From: Phytophthora colocasiae
Taxonomy: Eukaryota > Oomycota > Peronosporomycetes > Peronosporales > Peronosporaceae
Length of the DNA: 64,000 nucleotides
Assembly: GCA_018806915.1 (NCBI GenBank)
Contig: JAGKQI010000090.1
Location: 2,852,001 to 2,916,000 of the forward strand
Reading direction: 5' to 3'
Shown: piece after piece, positions 56,208-64,000 of the stretch
Numbering within the stretch: position 1 is the stretch's first letter
Layout: each line of letters opens with the position of its first letter
Position numbers and translations under genes: made by a program
Notes under the pieces: model-generated
The model's input: the letters and a program-made list of their open reading frames with translations, nothing else
What the model was told of the DNA's origin: nothing
Database searches by the model: none

Positions 56208-56279
56208 TCTTCGCCGTTATTTAATTCCAACATGGCCAATACATACATGCCTAATAAAACATGGACAATATATTTTTCG

Positions 56280-56297
56280 TTCTTGAAACTTTGTAGA
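56280..56297 (-). promoter_or_regulatory. Displaced CRN3 5' leader with Inr-like element
   Basis: The minus strand reads CCATTCTACAAAGTTTC, one base longer than the Inr-like element of CRN1 and CRN2. It sits directly beyond the MULE target duplication, so the CRN3 promoter is now 6 kb from its coding start. Homology with the CRN1 upstream region fades after about 56310. Confidence 0.6.
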
Positions 56298-56596
56298 ATG
56301 GCATACTAAACCAATACTTGTCGAATTAGAGGTTGTTGAAACATCAAGTGATGGTTGCATCCGTATGCCATCTTTCTTGGAGTTTTCGCGAATCGCGAGT
56401 GCAGAGTTCAGTCCTGGAGTTATACCAAGATTTTACCTGCAACGGTTCCTAGCTTTCACAACCCCACAATACCAACCGCATAGCTTTCTTGATGGCCGTA
56501 AACTCAAGCAATTGCTTTACCAAGCTCAACTAAGCTTCGAACTGCTACAAATGCAAATGGAACAATTCGTTGTATTTGTGATCTACTTCTGAAGTA
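56298..56596. other. Spacer with a 75-residue open frame of unknown nature
   Basis: A plus-strand frame of 75 residues (56365-56592, MPSFLEFSRIASAEF) shows no recognised family. It ends right at the 56597 duplication breakpoint. Nothing else seen. Confidence 0.3.
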
Positions 56597-57414
56597 GTTG
56601 CGCCGCTTCTTGTTTTTGCTTTTATTCTTCTTCTTCTGTGATCGCTGTTGCTCATTTTTCCGCTTCTGGCCTTGCTGTGATTGCTCAGGCTGAGCCACAC
56701 TTGACGATTTACAGTTCTCTTCCTTTACGTTATCCTTCACTACACGTTTTTCCTCCTTTATCTTCTGTGCAGCTTCCTATTCTCGTTTCACTTTCCTCGC
56801 CACTTTCTCCTGCCCTCTTTCCTGTCCTTCCTTCTTCCGTCTCTCCTTCCTAGCAGCTTTGGCCGCCTCCTTCCATTGCAAAAATGTATTGGTTCTTTTC
56901 GTAGCCAACGCTTCATCCAACCACTCCTCCTTTGAATGCCATTCCTGTACCAAAACCTTCTGCAGCAACGTTGAACTCTGAACAAATAGCCAGCAACGTA
57001 CGAGTTAGCTCTTGCTCTCCAACTGTTCAAAACTTTTTTTCTCCTACTCTGCACTGTTTTACGTCCCAAACGTCGATGAACTTGTCCCCACATGTAATTT
57101 TCCGAGATCGCCGATATCGTCTCGAAAGTGACGATCAAGGACACTGGCAAGTTCCTGAATGCAGACCCCACGATTCCTCACGATTCCCAGCATTGAGTTG
57201 CCGTGGTAAGGACGAGTGAAAAGGAGACGATGCAGAGTGATGTATCAAAAACGATTTTCTTAATGCTGTTCTCTTTACTAAACATTTAAAATATGCTGCT
57301 TGATATGTCTCTTTTGTGAAGATGAAAGCAAGCAAGTACTACTACAAGTAGTAGTTTCAACGATCTATGTATTAGAGGATGTTATCTCTGTCTGCACTAC
57401 CACATCTGACATAC
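56597..57414 (-). other. Downstream flank of the CocE gene, Lys-rich frame
   Basis: Source of the 645-1472 copy. The minus strand has a Lys/Glu/Gln-rich frame (56968-56777, AKAARKERRKKEGQERG) that continues after a stop into a second charged stretch (56740-56504, KKKNKSKNKKRR). This could be the degraded 3' end of a gene for a basic nuclear-type protein, but no start, domain or splice pattern supports it. Compositional bias alone could produce it. Confidence 0.3.
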
Positions 57415-59634
57415 TTACAACTCGTCCTTGGCCTCCGGCACCTCAGCGAACTCGTCCACTTCCTCCTCGGAAACAGTTTCCTTCGTAGACTCAGTCGGGA
57501 TCGCATCCAGATCGTCCACCACCTCAGCGCGAGGCACCACGTTGGCATTGTACACTCCCGTGTACGATGGCAGCGTGAGCTTGGTCGGGTAAGCGCCTCC
57601 GAAGTGAATGGTAAGCTTGGTAGCCTCCTTCTCGCCGGCTGATCCGAAATCGGGCGAGCTAGCAACGCCAACGGAAATGCGGATTTGGTGGTCGCGCTTG
57701 ACTACGTACGACGTCGGCTGGAAGCGGAAAACAGCCTCGTACACCTGTCCAGGTACGATCTCGCGCGAGTCGGTGCGCTTGAACGAGTGCACGCTCGAGT
57801 CCGGGCGGATGGTCTTGTGCACCGGGTTCAATAGTGCTTCCGTGACGTACGTGACTCCCGGACGCTTGTTTTCGTTCGGGAATGGGGCCGTGTAGTCGAC
57901 ATCTTCAAGGTAAGCGACGAGGTTAACGTCCGGTTGATCCACCGAGAAGAAGAGACGCAGCTCAGCCTCGCCAGTGATCTCCGTAAGGGGTAGTTCGGGG
58001 GTCAGGAACGTCGCGTACTGGTCAGCCAACGGCGCGCGGTCGTGGTAGTATCTTGGACGTAGCCCGAAGAGGTGGCTCAGCATATCCCAGCGCGTAACAG
58101 CGTCCAGCGTGGGCTTCACAGTGACGTTGTGCGCGACTTCGTTGACTTCCGTCTCCTGTTCGGCCTGGAACTCCTGGTTGGCGCCAAGGTAGAATGACTC
58201 CTCGCTGATGTACGAAGGCGGCCACGAGCTCGACTCCTTCCAGCGGTTGTGCGCCATCGTGAAATAGTGCACAGGTAGTTCATCTTCGAGCTTGGTGATC
58301 TTGCGGCGGTTAGCGTACATGTGGTGGTCGAAGAAGCGACTCACCTCGTCCAGGTGGTAAAAGCACTTCTGCTTGGACTGTGCGAACGGGTCGGCGTTGT
58401 CCACACCGGCGTGGCTCCACGGTCCCAGTGTCAGTCGGTGGTGCGTCGCGTCCTTATCAATAGCCTCGAGATACTCCTTCGACAGTTGAGGCAGCAGTGA
58501 AGCCGTGTCAACATCCAGAGTGTTGGTCAAGTACTGGAAGAGCACAATGCTAGAGCGAGCCACACCCATATCGAAGAAACCGGCAGACGTCTGCAGAGCA
58601 ACACCAGAGTCAGCAATAGCGCCGAGGTGGCGAATGGCATCCAGTTGCTCAGCAGTCACGCCAATGGAAGCGAGCTTGTCGTCACGGAAATGCACGTCCT
58701 TGAGCTCCTTGGACAGATCCGGGTTCTTAGTGTGCTGGTAAATGTAGTTGTCGAACTTGGCGTCATCATCGTCCACCCGGTAGACTTCACCTCCGAAGTG
58801 TTTGAGCATCAGACGCGGCTTGAAGGTCGGGATGTTGTTCCAGCGGATCTGACGGTCCGTCGCGCCCGTGAACGACGCCCAGTCATTCAGAGCCTTCTCG
58901 TTCTTCACGCCTCCAGGGAACAGAGCGTCCTGGAAGACGTCAACGGGGGCACTGTTGACCGAAACGGCTTTAAGAGCAGGATGGCCACTAGCAGCAGCTA
59001 GAAGAGCTCCAACACCGTCAAGTCCCTGTCCAAAGACGGCAACCTCTCCATTACTCCACGACTGCTTAGTAATCCACTCGATGATGTCGTGTGCGTCCTG
59101 CACTTCTGTGTCAGCAAAGTCAAACTCCTTAGTGCCGGCCGAAGCTCCCGTTCCGCGAACGTCCACCGAAACCCACGCGTATCCATTCGTGACGAATCTC
59201 TGCACATAGGCATTAACTCGAGGGTTGGTGAACTTGCGCTCGTAGCGCGTGAAGATGTTAAAGGGGAAATCGAGTGTGTATCCACGACCGTGACGGGTAG
59301 GGAAGAGGACAGTTGGCACCTTCTGCTGCTTCTCCCAAAGGTAGTCGGCTAGGTACGAATCCACAGCCAGATCGACACCATCACGCATAGGTACGTATTG
59401 TGTCTCGTGGTGGGTGTTTTTAGGGTCGAAGAAGCGAAGGGACTCATAGCGCTTCTCTCCGAACCACGAGTGATCATTGATGTGCAGGTCACAGGCGATT
59501 GGATCTTCACGGTCTGAAATGTAACCGGCGAATTGGTGAGCCAGGTAGAGCGAGATCATGGAGAACACTGCGTTCTTCATGTAGTATTTAGTGTTGGCTG
59601 CAGCCTGAGGCTGTGCCGGTGCAGCTTCCGCCAT
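57415..59634 (-). CDS. CocE/NonD-family (PepX-like) alpha/beta hydrolase, nucleophile apparently missing
   Basis: 739 residues from the ATG at 59634, chosen over the in-frame upstream codon at 59688 because it has an ACCATGG context. Residues about 20-35 are hydrophobic and may anchor or target the protein. 80-490 is the alpha/beta-hydrolase core (VPMRDGVDLAVDSYLA, VSVDVRGTGAS); 500-700 is the C-terminal jelly roll of the X-Pro dipeptidyl-peptidase class (AELRLFFSVDQPDVNLVAYLEDVD). The family's nucleophile elbow GxSYxG reads GQGLDG at 202-207, so Gly replaces the catalytic Ser. GPWSHAG near the later His site is kept. It may be a pseudoenzyme or use another residue. The tail is acidic. It is the parent of the three truncated copies. 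Confidence 0.85.
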   Translation of the reverse strand: MAEAAPAQPQAAANTKYYMKNAVFSMISLYLAHQFAGYISDREDPIACDLHINDHSWFGEKRYESLRFFDPKNTHHETQYVPMRDGVDLAVDSYLADYLWEKQQKVPTVLFPTRHGRGYTLDFPFNIFTRYERKFTNPRVNAYVQRFVTNGYAWVSVDVRGTGASAGTKEFDFADTEVQDAHDIIEWITKQSWSNGEVAVFGQGLDGVGALLAAASGHPALKAVSVNSAPVDVFQDALFPGGVKNEKALNDWASFTGATDRQIRWNNIPTFKPRLMLKHFGGEVYRVDDDDAKFDNYIYQHTKNPDLSKELKDVHFRDDKLASIGVTAEQLDAIRHLGAIADSGVALQTSAGFFDMGVARSSIVLFQYLTNTLDVDTASLLPQLSKEYLEAIDKDATHHRLTLGPWSHAGVDNADPFAQSKQKCFYHLDEVSRFFDHHMYANRRKITKLEDELPVHYFTMAHNRWKESSSWPPSYISEESFYLGANQEFQAEQETEVNEVAHNVTVKPTLDAVTRWDMLSHLFGLRPRYYHDRAPLADQYATFLTPELPLTEITGEAELRLFFSVDQPDVNLVAYLEDVDYTAPFPNENKRPGVTYVTEALLNPVHKTIRPDSSVHSFKRTDSREIVPGQVYEAVFRFQPTSYVVKRDHQIRISVGVASSPDFGSAGEKEATKLTIHFGGAYPTKLTLPSYTGVYNANVVPRAEVVDDLDAIPTESTKETVSEEEVDEFAEVPEAKDEL

Positions 59635-60267
59635 GGTGGGGGGGGGTAGAGTCTTGAGGGGCACGAGGAGACTTTGCGAATGACGCACGTGAATTGAGAG
59701 GGAGTTTTTTCACCGGTTTTATGGGATTTCAGAGGTAATGGGAATAGTGAATGTAAGTGAGAAAGGAAATGATACGTATGTGGTATAAGAGGTCAGATGT
59801 GGACGAAAAAGGGGATGAGCTGACGATGGTTGACACATCAGTGGACACTTTGGAACAAGTTCTGAAACGACCTAAATTTTAGAAGCTGTAGATTTCCAGC
59901 AATATACATGCTGCTGGTGTTAAGAGGCTTCAGGTTACAGCACGTTGAGAAGCTTTTTCAGGCCGCAATTGTCTGAGAAGCTGCGGGGGTGACGTGGTGC
60001 TTCCATTGGTCTGCACGTCATGACGATGCGATGGCACGGAACAGGACTGGAGTGCAGCGATCGGAGGCACACGCTTTGCACTTCGTTGCATGTTCTCTGT
60101 GCGGTACAGCAACTTGCAAAGCAACGAGGTCAGCTAAAAGCATGCAGGCTACAGTAGGATGTACCTCTGGACAACTCGTCCAGCTTTTCCACAGGGTATC
60201 CATACATGTACGACAAGGAGTGGTGGTTCACGAAATCACGATCGTTTAGGGTTAACGTGCTCCTGAA
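59635..60267. other. Intergenic region, promoter side of the CocE gene
   Basis: Contains the CocE 5' leader with a run of nine G on the plus strand (59638-59646) and the Inr-like site at 59672-59686. The rest is the 3' side of the first hydrolase gene, which ends at 60268. No other gene recognised. Confidence 0.5.
59672..59686 (-). promoter_or_regulatory. Inr-like element of the CocE gene
   Basis: Minus-strand GCGTCATTCGCAAAG partly matches GCTCATTYBNCAWTTT, about 38 bases before the chosen ATG. This supports the start at 59634 rather than 59688, which would precede or overlap the element. Confidence 0.45.
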
Positions 60268-61348
60268 CTACGCGTAAAACTCGGTGGACGTCGTCAGTGT
60301 GAGTCCTAACGCTGCCATGTCATTTAGGAATTCCTACACCAGAGAATGCATGAGTCCAATGCCGATAGTCTTCACTACACACGTGTTGTATCTTTACCTC
60401 AGCCTCTGCCTCGTAACCAGCTACGGGGGATGAACAGTCCGTCAAGATGATGAGATCACTTAGTCGATCTTCAGGCCAGTTGTCCACCAGATCCCGAACC
60501 GTGAAGTTGACGCAGTGCGAGAGCGCCTCACCGACGATAACGAGCTTTTTCGAGCGCTGTAGCGTGTTAATCAGCTCCGTGTTGAGGCTGCAACGTACAT
60601 GTACAACAACATTAACTCTTGTCAGGGTTAAAAAAGAATCCTGCGGTTCTTACCTTGTCGACGGGTCATACGGCAACACGTACTCTGCTCTAAGCGCTGA
60701 ATAATGCTCCGTGAACGGGTTACTGCCTTTCATGACGTACTCAATTGGTTTCAACGATTCCTTCGTCCATTCCAACGCAGCATCCAGTACATTCGTGACG
60801 ATATTGTGCCCGGGAGACCCGACAAGGCAATGTTCCGGCCAAATCGTCAGCGAGAACTTGCCACTGGCCTCCAACGCCTCGGTGTACGTCAACACGTAGT
60901 CGTGCAAACTGGCATCGCGCGGCATCCAAACGCCGTCCGATATGTTCTGCGCGTAAATCGTTGTGTACGGTTCAGGCGAGTCACCCGTGACGTTCGTCCA
61001 GAATACGCCGTGCGCAATATGATACCGTTGGTGCGAGTCCATTGTAAGCACGAGTTGGTCCAGTTCGGACGTGTGGTTCGAGATGAAAGCAGCAATGCGA
61101 GCAGCGTCTTCGTTAGCGGTGGCAATTGCGAGAGAACCGCCCGGATGGAAACTCACTTGCTGGTCGATGACGATAAGGCCGAGACCACCTTCGTTGATCT
61201 TGTTGGACAGGCAGGCAGAGGTGTCCACGTCGTTCTCGTCGTAGTTGCTGCAGTTATTAGGAGGGCTGCTGATGTACACAGTACCAGAAGATAGTGAAGC
61301 AAGCACGGCAATGCATGAAGCAGCGAATGATAGTCTGGTGGCGAGCAT
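60268..61348 (-). CDS. Secreted nicotinamidase/isochorismatase-like hydrolase A (3 exons)
   Basis: Exons 61348-60654, 60587-60398 and 60333-60268 give 316 residues; introns of 66 and 64 bases have GT-AG borders. The start at 61348 is chosen over 61384 because it gives a signal peptide (MLATRLSFAASCIAVLASLSS) aligned with gene B and lies just after an Inr-like site. The Cys-hydrolase triad is visible: Asp in LIVIDQQVSFHPGGSLA, Lys in VMKGSNPF and Cys in EALSHCVNFTV. The metal site DSHxRYHIAH and the WPEHC block point to nicotinamidase more than isochorismatase. It probably acts outside the cell. Substrate not determined; nicotinamide, isochorismate or a related amide are possible. Confidence 0.85.
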
Positions 61349-61362
61349 AGTGGATTGAGAGG

Positions 61363-61378
61363 AATTTTGGAAGTGAGA
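61363..61378 (-). promoter_or_regulatory. Inr-like element of hydrolase A
   Basis: Minus-strand TCTCACTTCCAAAATT matches the oomycete Inr/FPR pattern well, 15 bases before the ATG at 61348. The upstream Met codon at 61384 lies before it and is unlikely to be used. Confidence 0.55.
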
Positions 61379-61553
61379 GCGCAACTAGCAAAACCTCTCG
61401 CTAGTCGATGCATGTCATGCTTGACGTGCATGATGTGCTTTGAGGTGACAAAGCCGACGTCACGGTGACATCGTGCGTGTGTACAGCATTGTGTTCTTTG
61501 CGCGGACATGTTGCAAACAGTTTTCTATTCAATGCTGTTGGTATCCATGTAGT

Positions 61554-62607
61554 CTACGCATTGAACTCGGTGGACGTTGTCAACGTCAGTCCCTTCGCAG
61601 CCATATCGCTCAAGAATTGCTGTGCATGATAGCCAACGTTTAGTTTCCGATAACAGTTAGAGCAACCACAACTTCTTACCTCAGCTTCAGTCTCAAACCC
61701 AGCTACAGGCGACGAGCAGTCCGTCAAAATGATGAGGTCGCTCAGTCTTTCGACGGGCCAGTTGTCCACGAGATCACGGACAGTGTAGTTGACGCAGTGC
61801 GAAAGTGCTTCGCCCACAATGACCAGCTTACCGGCGCGTTGCAACGACTTGATCAACGCAGTGTTTAAGCTACAGACAAAACAGTATGAGACTCTGAATC
61901 TTTTGATAGCATTACAAAATGACGTACCTCGTGCTCGGGTCGTACGGGAGTTCATACTCAGCCTTTAAAGCCGAGTAGTGCTCCGTGTACGGGTTGCTGC
62001 CCTTCATCACGTATTGAATCGGCCTGAGTGACTCCTTTGTCCATTCAAGAGCGGACGCGAGAACGTCCGGAACGATGTTGTGTCCCGGGGATCCGATGAT
62101 ACAATGCTCCGGCCAGATCGTGAGTGAAAACTTGCCACTGGCCTCCAGCGACTGCGTGTAGGCCAGAACATACTCGTTCAAGCTGGAGTCTCGAGGCTTC
62201 CACACCCCGTCCGATATGTTCTGTGCGTAGATCGTCGTGAACGGGTCTGGGGATTCACCCGTCTCGTTCTCCCAGAAGATTCCGTGGGCAATGTGGTATC
62301 TCTGGTGCGAGTCCATGGTCAAAACAACTTGAGATAACTCCGTCGTGTGGTTTGAGATGAACGCGGCGATTCGAGCAGCGTCAGCGTTGGCTGAGTCAAT
62401 GGCCAATGAACCTCCAGGGTGGAAGCTCACTTGCTGGTCGATGACTAAAATGCCGAGACCACATTCCGGAATTTCATTCGCCAAACGAGCAGCTCTTTCA
62501 ACGTCGCTTTCGAAGTCGGTAACGCAGTCCTTACTGTCTGCGGTTGAAGCGACTACAGATGCGAGCAACGCAATGCTCGAAGCGAAGAACCAGCACTTAG
62601 AGAGCAT
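61554..62607 (-). CDS. Secreted nicotinamidase/isochorismatase-like hydrolase B (3 exons)
   Basis: Exons 62607-61928, 61869-61680 and 61619-61554 give 311 residues; introns are 58 and 60 bases, at the same positions and phases as in gene A. The signal peptide is MLSKCWFFASSIALLASVVAS. Triad Asp (LVIDQQVSFHPGG), Lys (VMKGSNPY) and Cys (EALSHCVNYTV) are kept, as are DSHQRYHIAH and WPEHC. Exons 2 and 3 are the same length as in gene A, so the pair is a tandem duplication about 200 bases apart in the same direction. The N-terminal region between signal peptide and core is the main difference. Confidence 0.87.
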
Positions 62608-62645
62608 GACCGAGCGATTTGGAGAAGGAGTGTCAGAAACCCGAG

Positions 62646-62661
62646 AAGTTTGGAAATGAGT
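62646..62661 (-). promoter_or_regulatory. Inr element of hydrolase B
   Basis: Minus-strand ACTCATTTCCAAACTT is nearly the full oomycete Inr consensus, about 39 bases before the ATG. Confidence 0.65.
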
Positions 62662-62845
62662 CTTCGAGCCACAAGTGTAGTGGTTCTGGGATTACTTTTC
62701 CTAGTACTGCTGCTGAGTTCTATCCTTTCCTATGGGTAAGTAAAGAGTTTCCAACGGTAGCCTCGTGAATGGCCCTTGAAGACAAGTTAGCAGTGTTCAG
62801 TAAATCTTCTGCCGTTAATAAAAGTGAACGGTGACTTCGAGATCT
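62662..62845. other. Spacer between hydrolase B and the 3' gene
   Basis: Short intergenic stretch, nothing recognised apart from the Inr of hydrolase B at its left edge. Confidence 0.4.
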
Positions 62846-64000
62846 TCAAAGGAAAAGTCTTGAACCGCATAACACACGTTCACGTAAAGCAAGCCGGTCA
62901 GCATCGCGCTGAGCTTCGTCTGTCCTGTCCCCCTCACTCTCCTCGACTGGGGAATGGTAACGCAAGCAAACTGTGCCGTGGTGTTTCACACTTTCGGGTC
63001 CAACGGCATCCGGACGGCCCCAGCCTGGCGGCGGGAGCACAGCCATGCTGTCTGTCGAATCCGAAATGCCTTGATCTCCTCCAGTTGCTGTAGTGTTCGG
63101 TCGATAAGAAGCGTTCTGCCAACAAGAGGTTCCTTCTTGTAGCGCAAGTTGAGCCAACATCTGAACGAGTTCCCTTTCATCGTAAATGCTCAAATCTAAG
63201 GGCGGATATTGTCGATCAGGTTGTAGCGGATCCAAGATATTCAGCCATCCAAGCCGTTTGACACATTCCTCTTGATCCTCAACTGAGAGACCGTCGTAGA
63301 TCTAGCAGTGTACAACGTTAGAGCAGTTTTAACCTCCTGGATTACTATCGGGTTCATACCTGAACGAAGTTTTCCAAATCCACGATTCGAGAAAATGCGA
63401 GGCAGGCAGCGCGAGCGCGAGCTCGAACTGCGTTCGGAAAGGCTTGGACGAGTTCTTGAGCTTGTGCGCAGCTCAGCCAGCGGTCGGCTACCAATATTTC
63501 CAGTAACAACAGCTTTTGATGGAGTCCTTCCACTGTATTCGTGAGTCGATCCATTGCTTCACCTGCGATACTGCGCCTCTTGTTTTTCTGGAGTGTCTCG
63601 GCCGCTCGAGTTCGTACAAAGCGCCGTATAAGCTCCCAATGCAGCAACGCCTGAGTCCTCTTCTTACTGTCTGAAGAACCTGAAGTCGGATCCTCTTGGT
63701 CCCTTCGATCTTCGCAAAGAGCATCGATCTCGTTTTCACTTGGAGGCTGAGCCAAAACAGCCAGCAACTGCTCAAAACGGCGTTGGCTCAGAGGCTTCGT
63801 GCCTCGAGGAGGACGCGTTGTGCTCACATAGTAGAAGACGAGCTTGGAAGGAGGTGGGAGTAGGTTCGAGACGGATCGCTCACGTACTGGTCCGAGTACT
63901 TTGTTAAGGATGTAAGTGCTCGAGAGCAGTACTGGTTCCCCGTCCAGCGTAGCCCATCGGAAGTTCTCCCAGTTGCCACTCTGTGAAGTATCACCACGTC
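62846..64000 (-). CDS. Conserved-looking protein, 5' end outside the window (DUF4476-like)
   Basis: The minus-strand frame is open from the window edge to 63360 (GNWENFRWATLDGEPVLLSS onward), then a 58-base GT-AG intron (63359-63302), and continues in phase from 63301 to a stop at 62846. The stretch with CAQAQELVQAFP and RIVDLENFVQ just before the intron resembles the DUF4476 helical repeat; this is a recollection of pattern, not a search result. The last 50 residues look less protein-like (HGTVCLRYHSPVEESEGDR), so a second intron near 63000 is possible. No catalytic motif, signal peptide or membrane segment seen in the visible part. Function unknown. Confidence 0.6.

Larger units (their letters stand above)
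50262..56279 (-). mobile_element. MULE with second Ulp1-type protease in the CRN3 leader, 6.0 kb
   Basis: Flanked by a 9-base direct repeat TTCTTGAAA (50253-50261 and 56280-56288). The inverted ends share ATATTGYCCATGTTTT about 8 bases in. The CRN 5' leader continues on the far side (gaaactttgtagaatgg at 56285). The interior holds, on the minus strand, an acidic N-terminal MULE protein part, a SWIM-finger part and a Ulp1 protease. Helitron sequence ending at 56207 is nested within it on the plus strand. Confidence 0.75.

Noticed and set aside
56504..57171. Basic Arg/Lys-rich minus-strand frames as a gene
   Set aside because: Different frames overlap with equal plausibility and none has a start, domain or splice support; kept only as a low-confidence note.
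1..64000. CRISPR arrays, bacterial operons, tRNA or rRNA genes
   Set aside because: No regular spacer-repeat structure, no Shine-Dalgarno patterning, and no cloverleaf or rRNA sequence seen; the tandem repeats are large eukaryotic duplications and coding minisatellites.

Overview
The window is eukaryotic and almost certainly from an oomycete, most likely Phytophthora. The signs are Crinkler (CRN) effector genes with an LFLAK-type header, introns of 58-66 bp, start-site motifs close to the oomycete Inr consensus (GCTCATTYBNCAWTTT), and a typical oomycete mix of Ty3/gypsy, MULE, piggyBac, pogo and Helitron elements. There is no sign of a bacterial or organellar origin.

Layout. (a) 645-2099 repeats 56597-58148, which is the 3' end of a CocE/PepX-like gene (complete at 57415-59634) plus its downstream flank. 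(b) Two near-identical tandem units follow, about 1340-14410 and 14430-29820. In order each holds a truncated CocE 3' end, a CRN gene, an internally deleted Helitron, a Myb/SANT-like pseudogene and a broken piggyBac element bounded by TTAA. Unit 2 also carries a 2.17 kb pogo element whose empty TA target can be read in unit 1. (c) A third, partial unit starts near 29830. Its CRN copy (CRN3) is spread over about 25 kb by nested insertions: a 1.96 kb MULE in the 3' half (CACTTGAAC target duplication); a 15.1 kb gypsy element in the middle (GAGGG) that itself contains a reverse-oriented 7.0 kb gypsy (ACCAA) and a 2.76 kb MULE with a Ulp1 protease (TTATCAGAAGG); and a 6.0 kb MULE with a second Ulp1 protease plus Helitron helicase sequence in the 5' leader (TTCTTGAAA). 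(d) 56597-64000 is ordinary genic DNA: the CocE-like gene, two tandem three-exon genes for secreted nicotinamidase/isochorismatase-like hydrolases, and the 3' part of a gene that runs off the window.

Taken together, this is an effector locus at the edge of conserved genes. A mosaic block containing a CRN gene and a captured piece of the neighbouring CocE gene was amplified in tandem and then hit repeatedly by transposons. CRN1 is the only CRN copy with an open frame throughout. Three of the elements carry ubiquitin/SUMO-type protease domains (two Ulp1, one OTU-like fused to a pogo transposase), which is the most unusual recurring theme. All family assignments come from motif recognition by eye; no database search was run.
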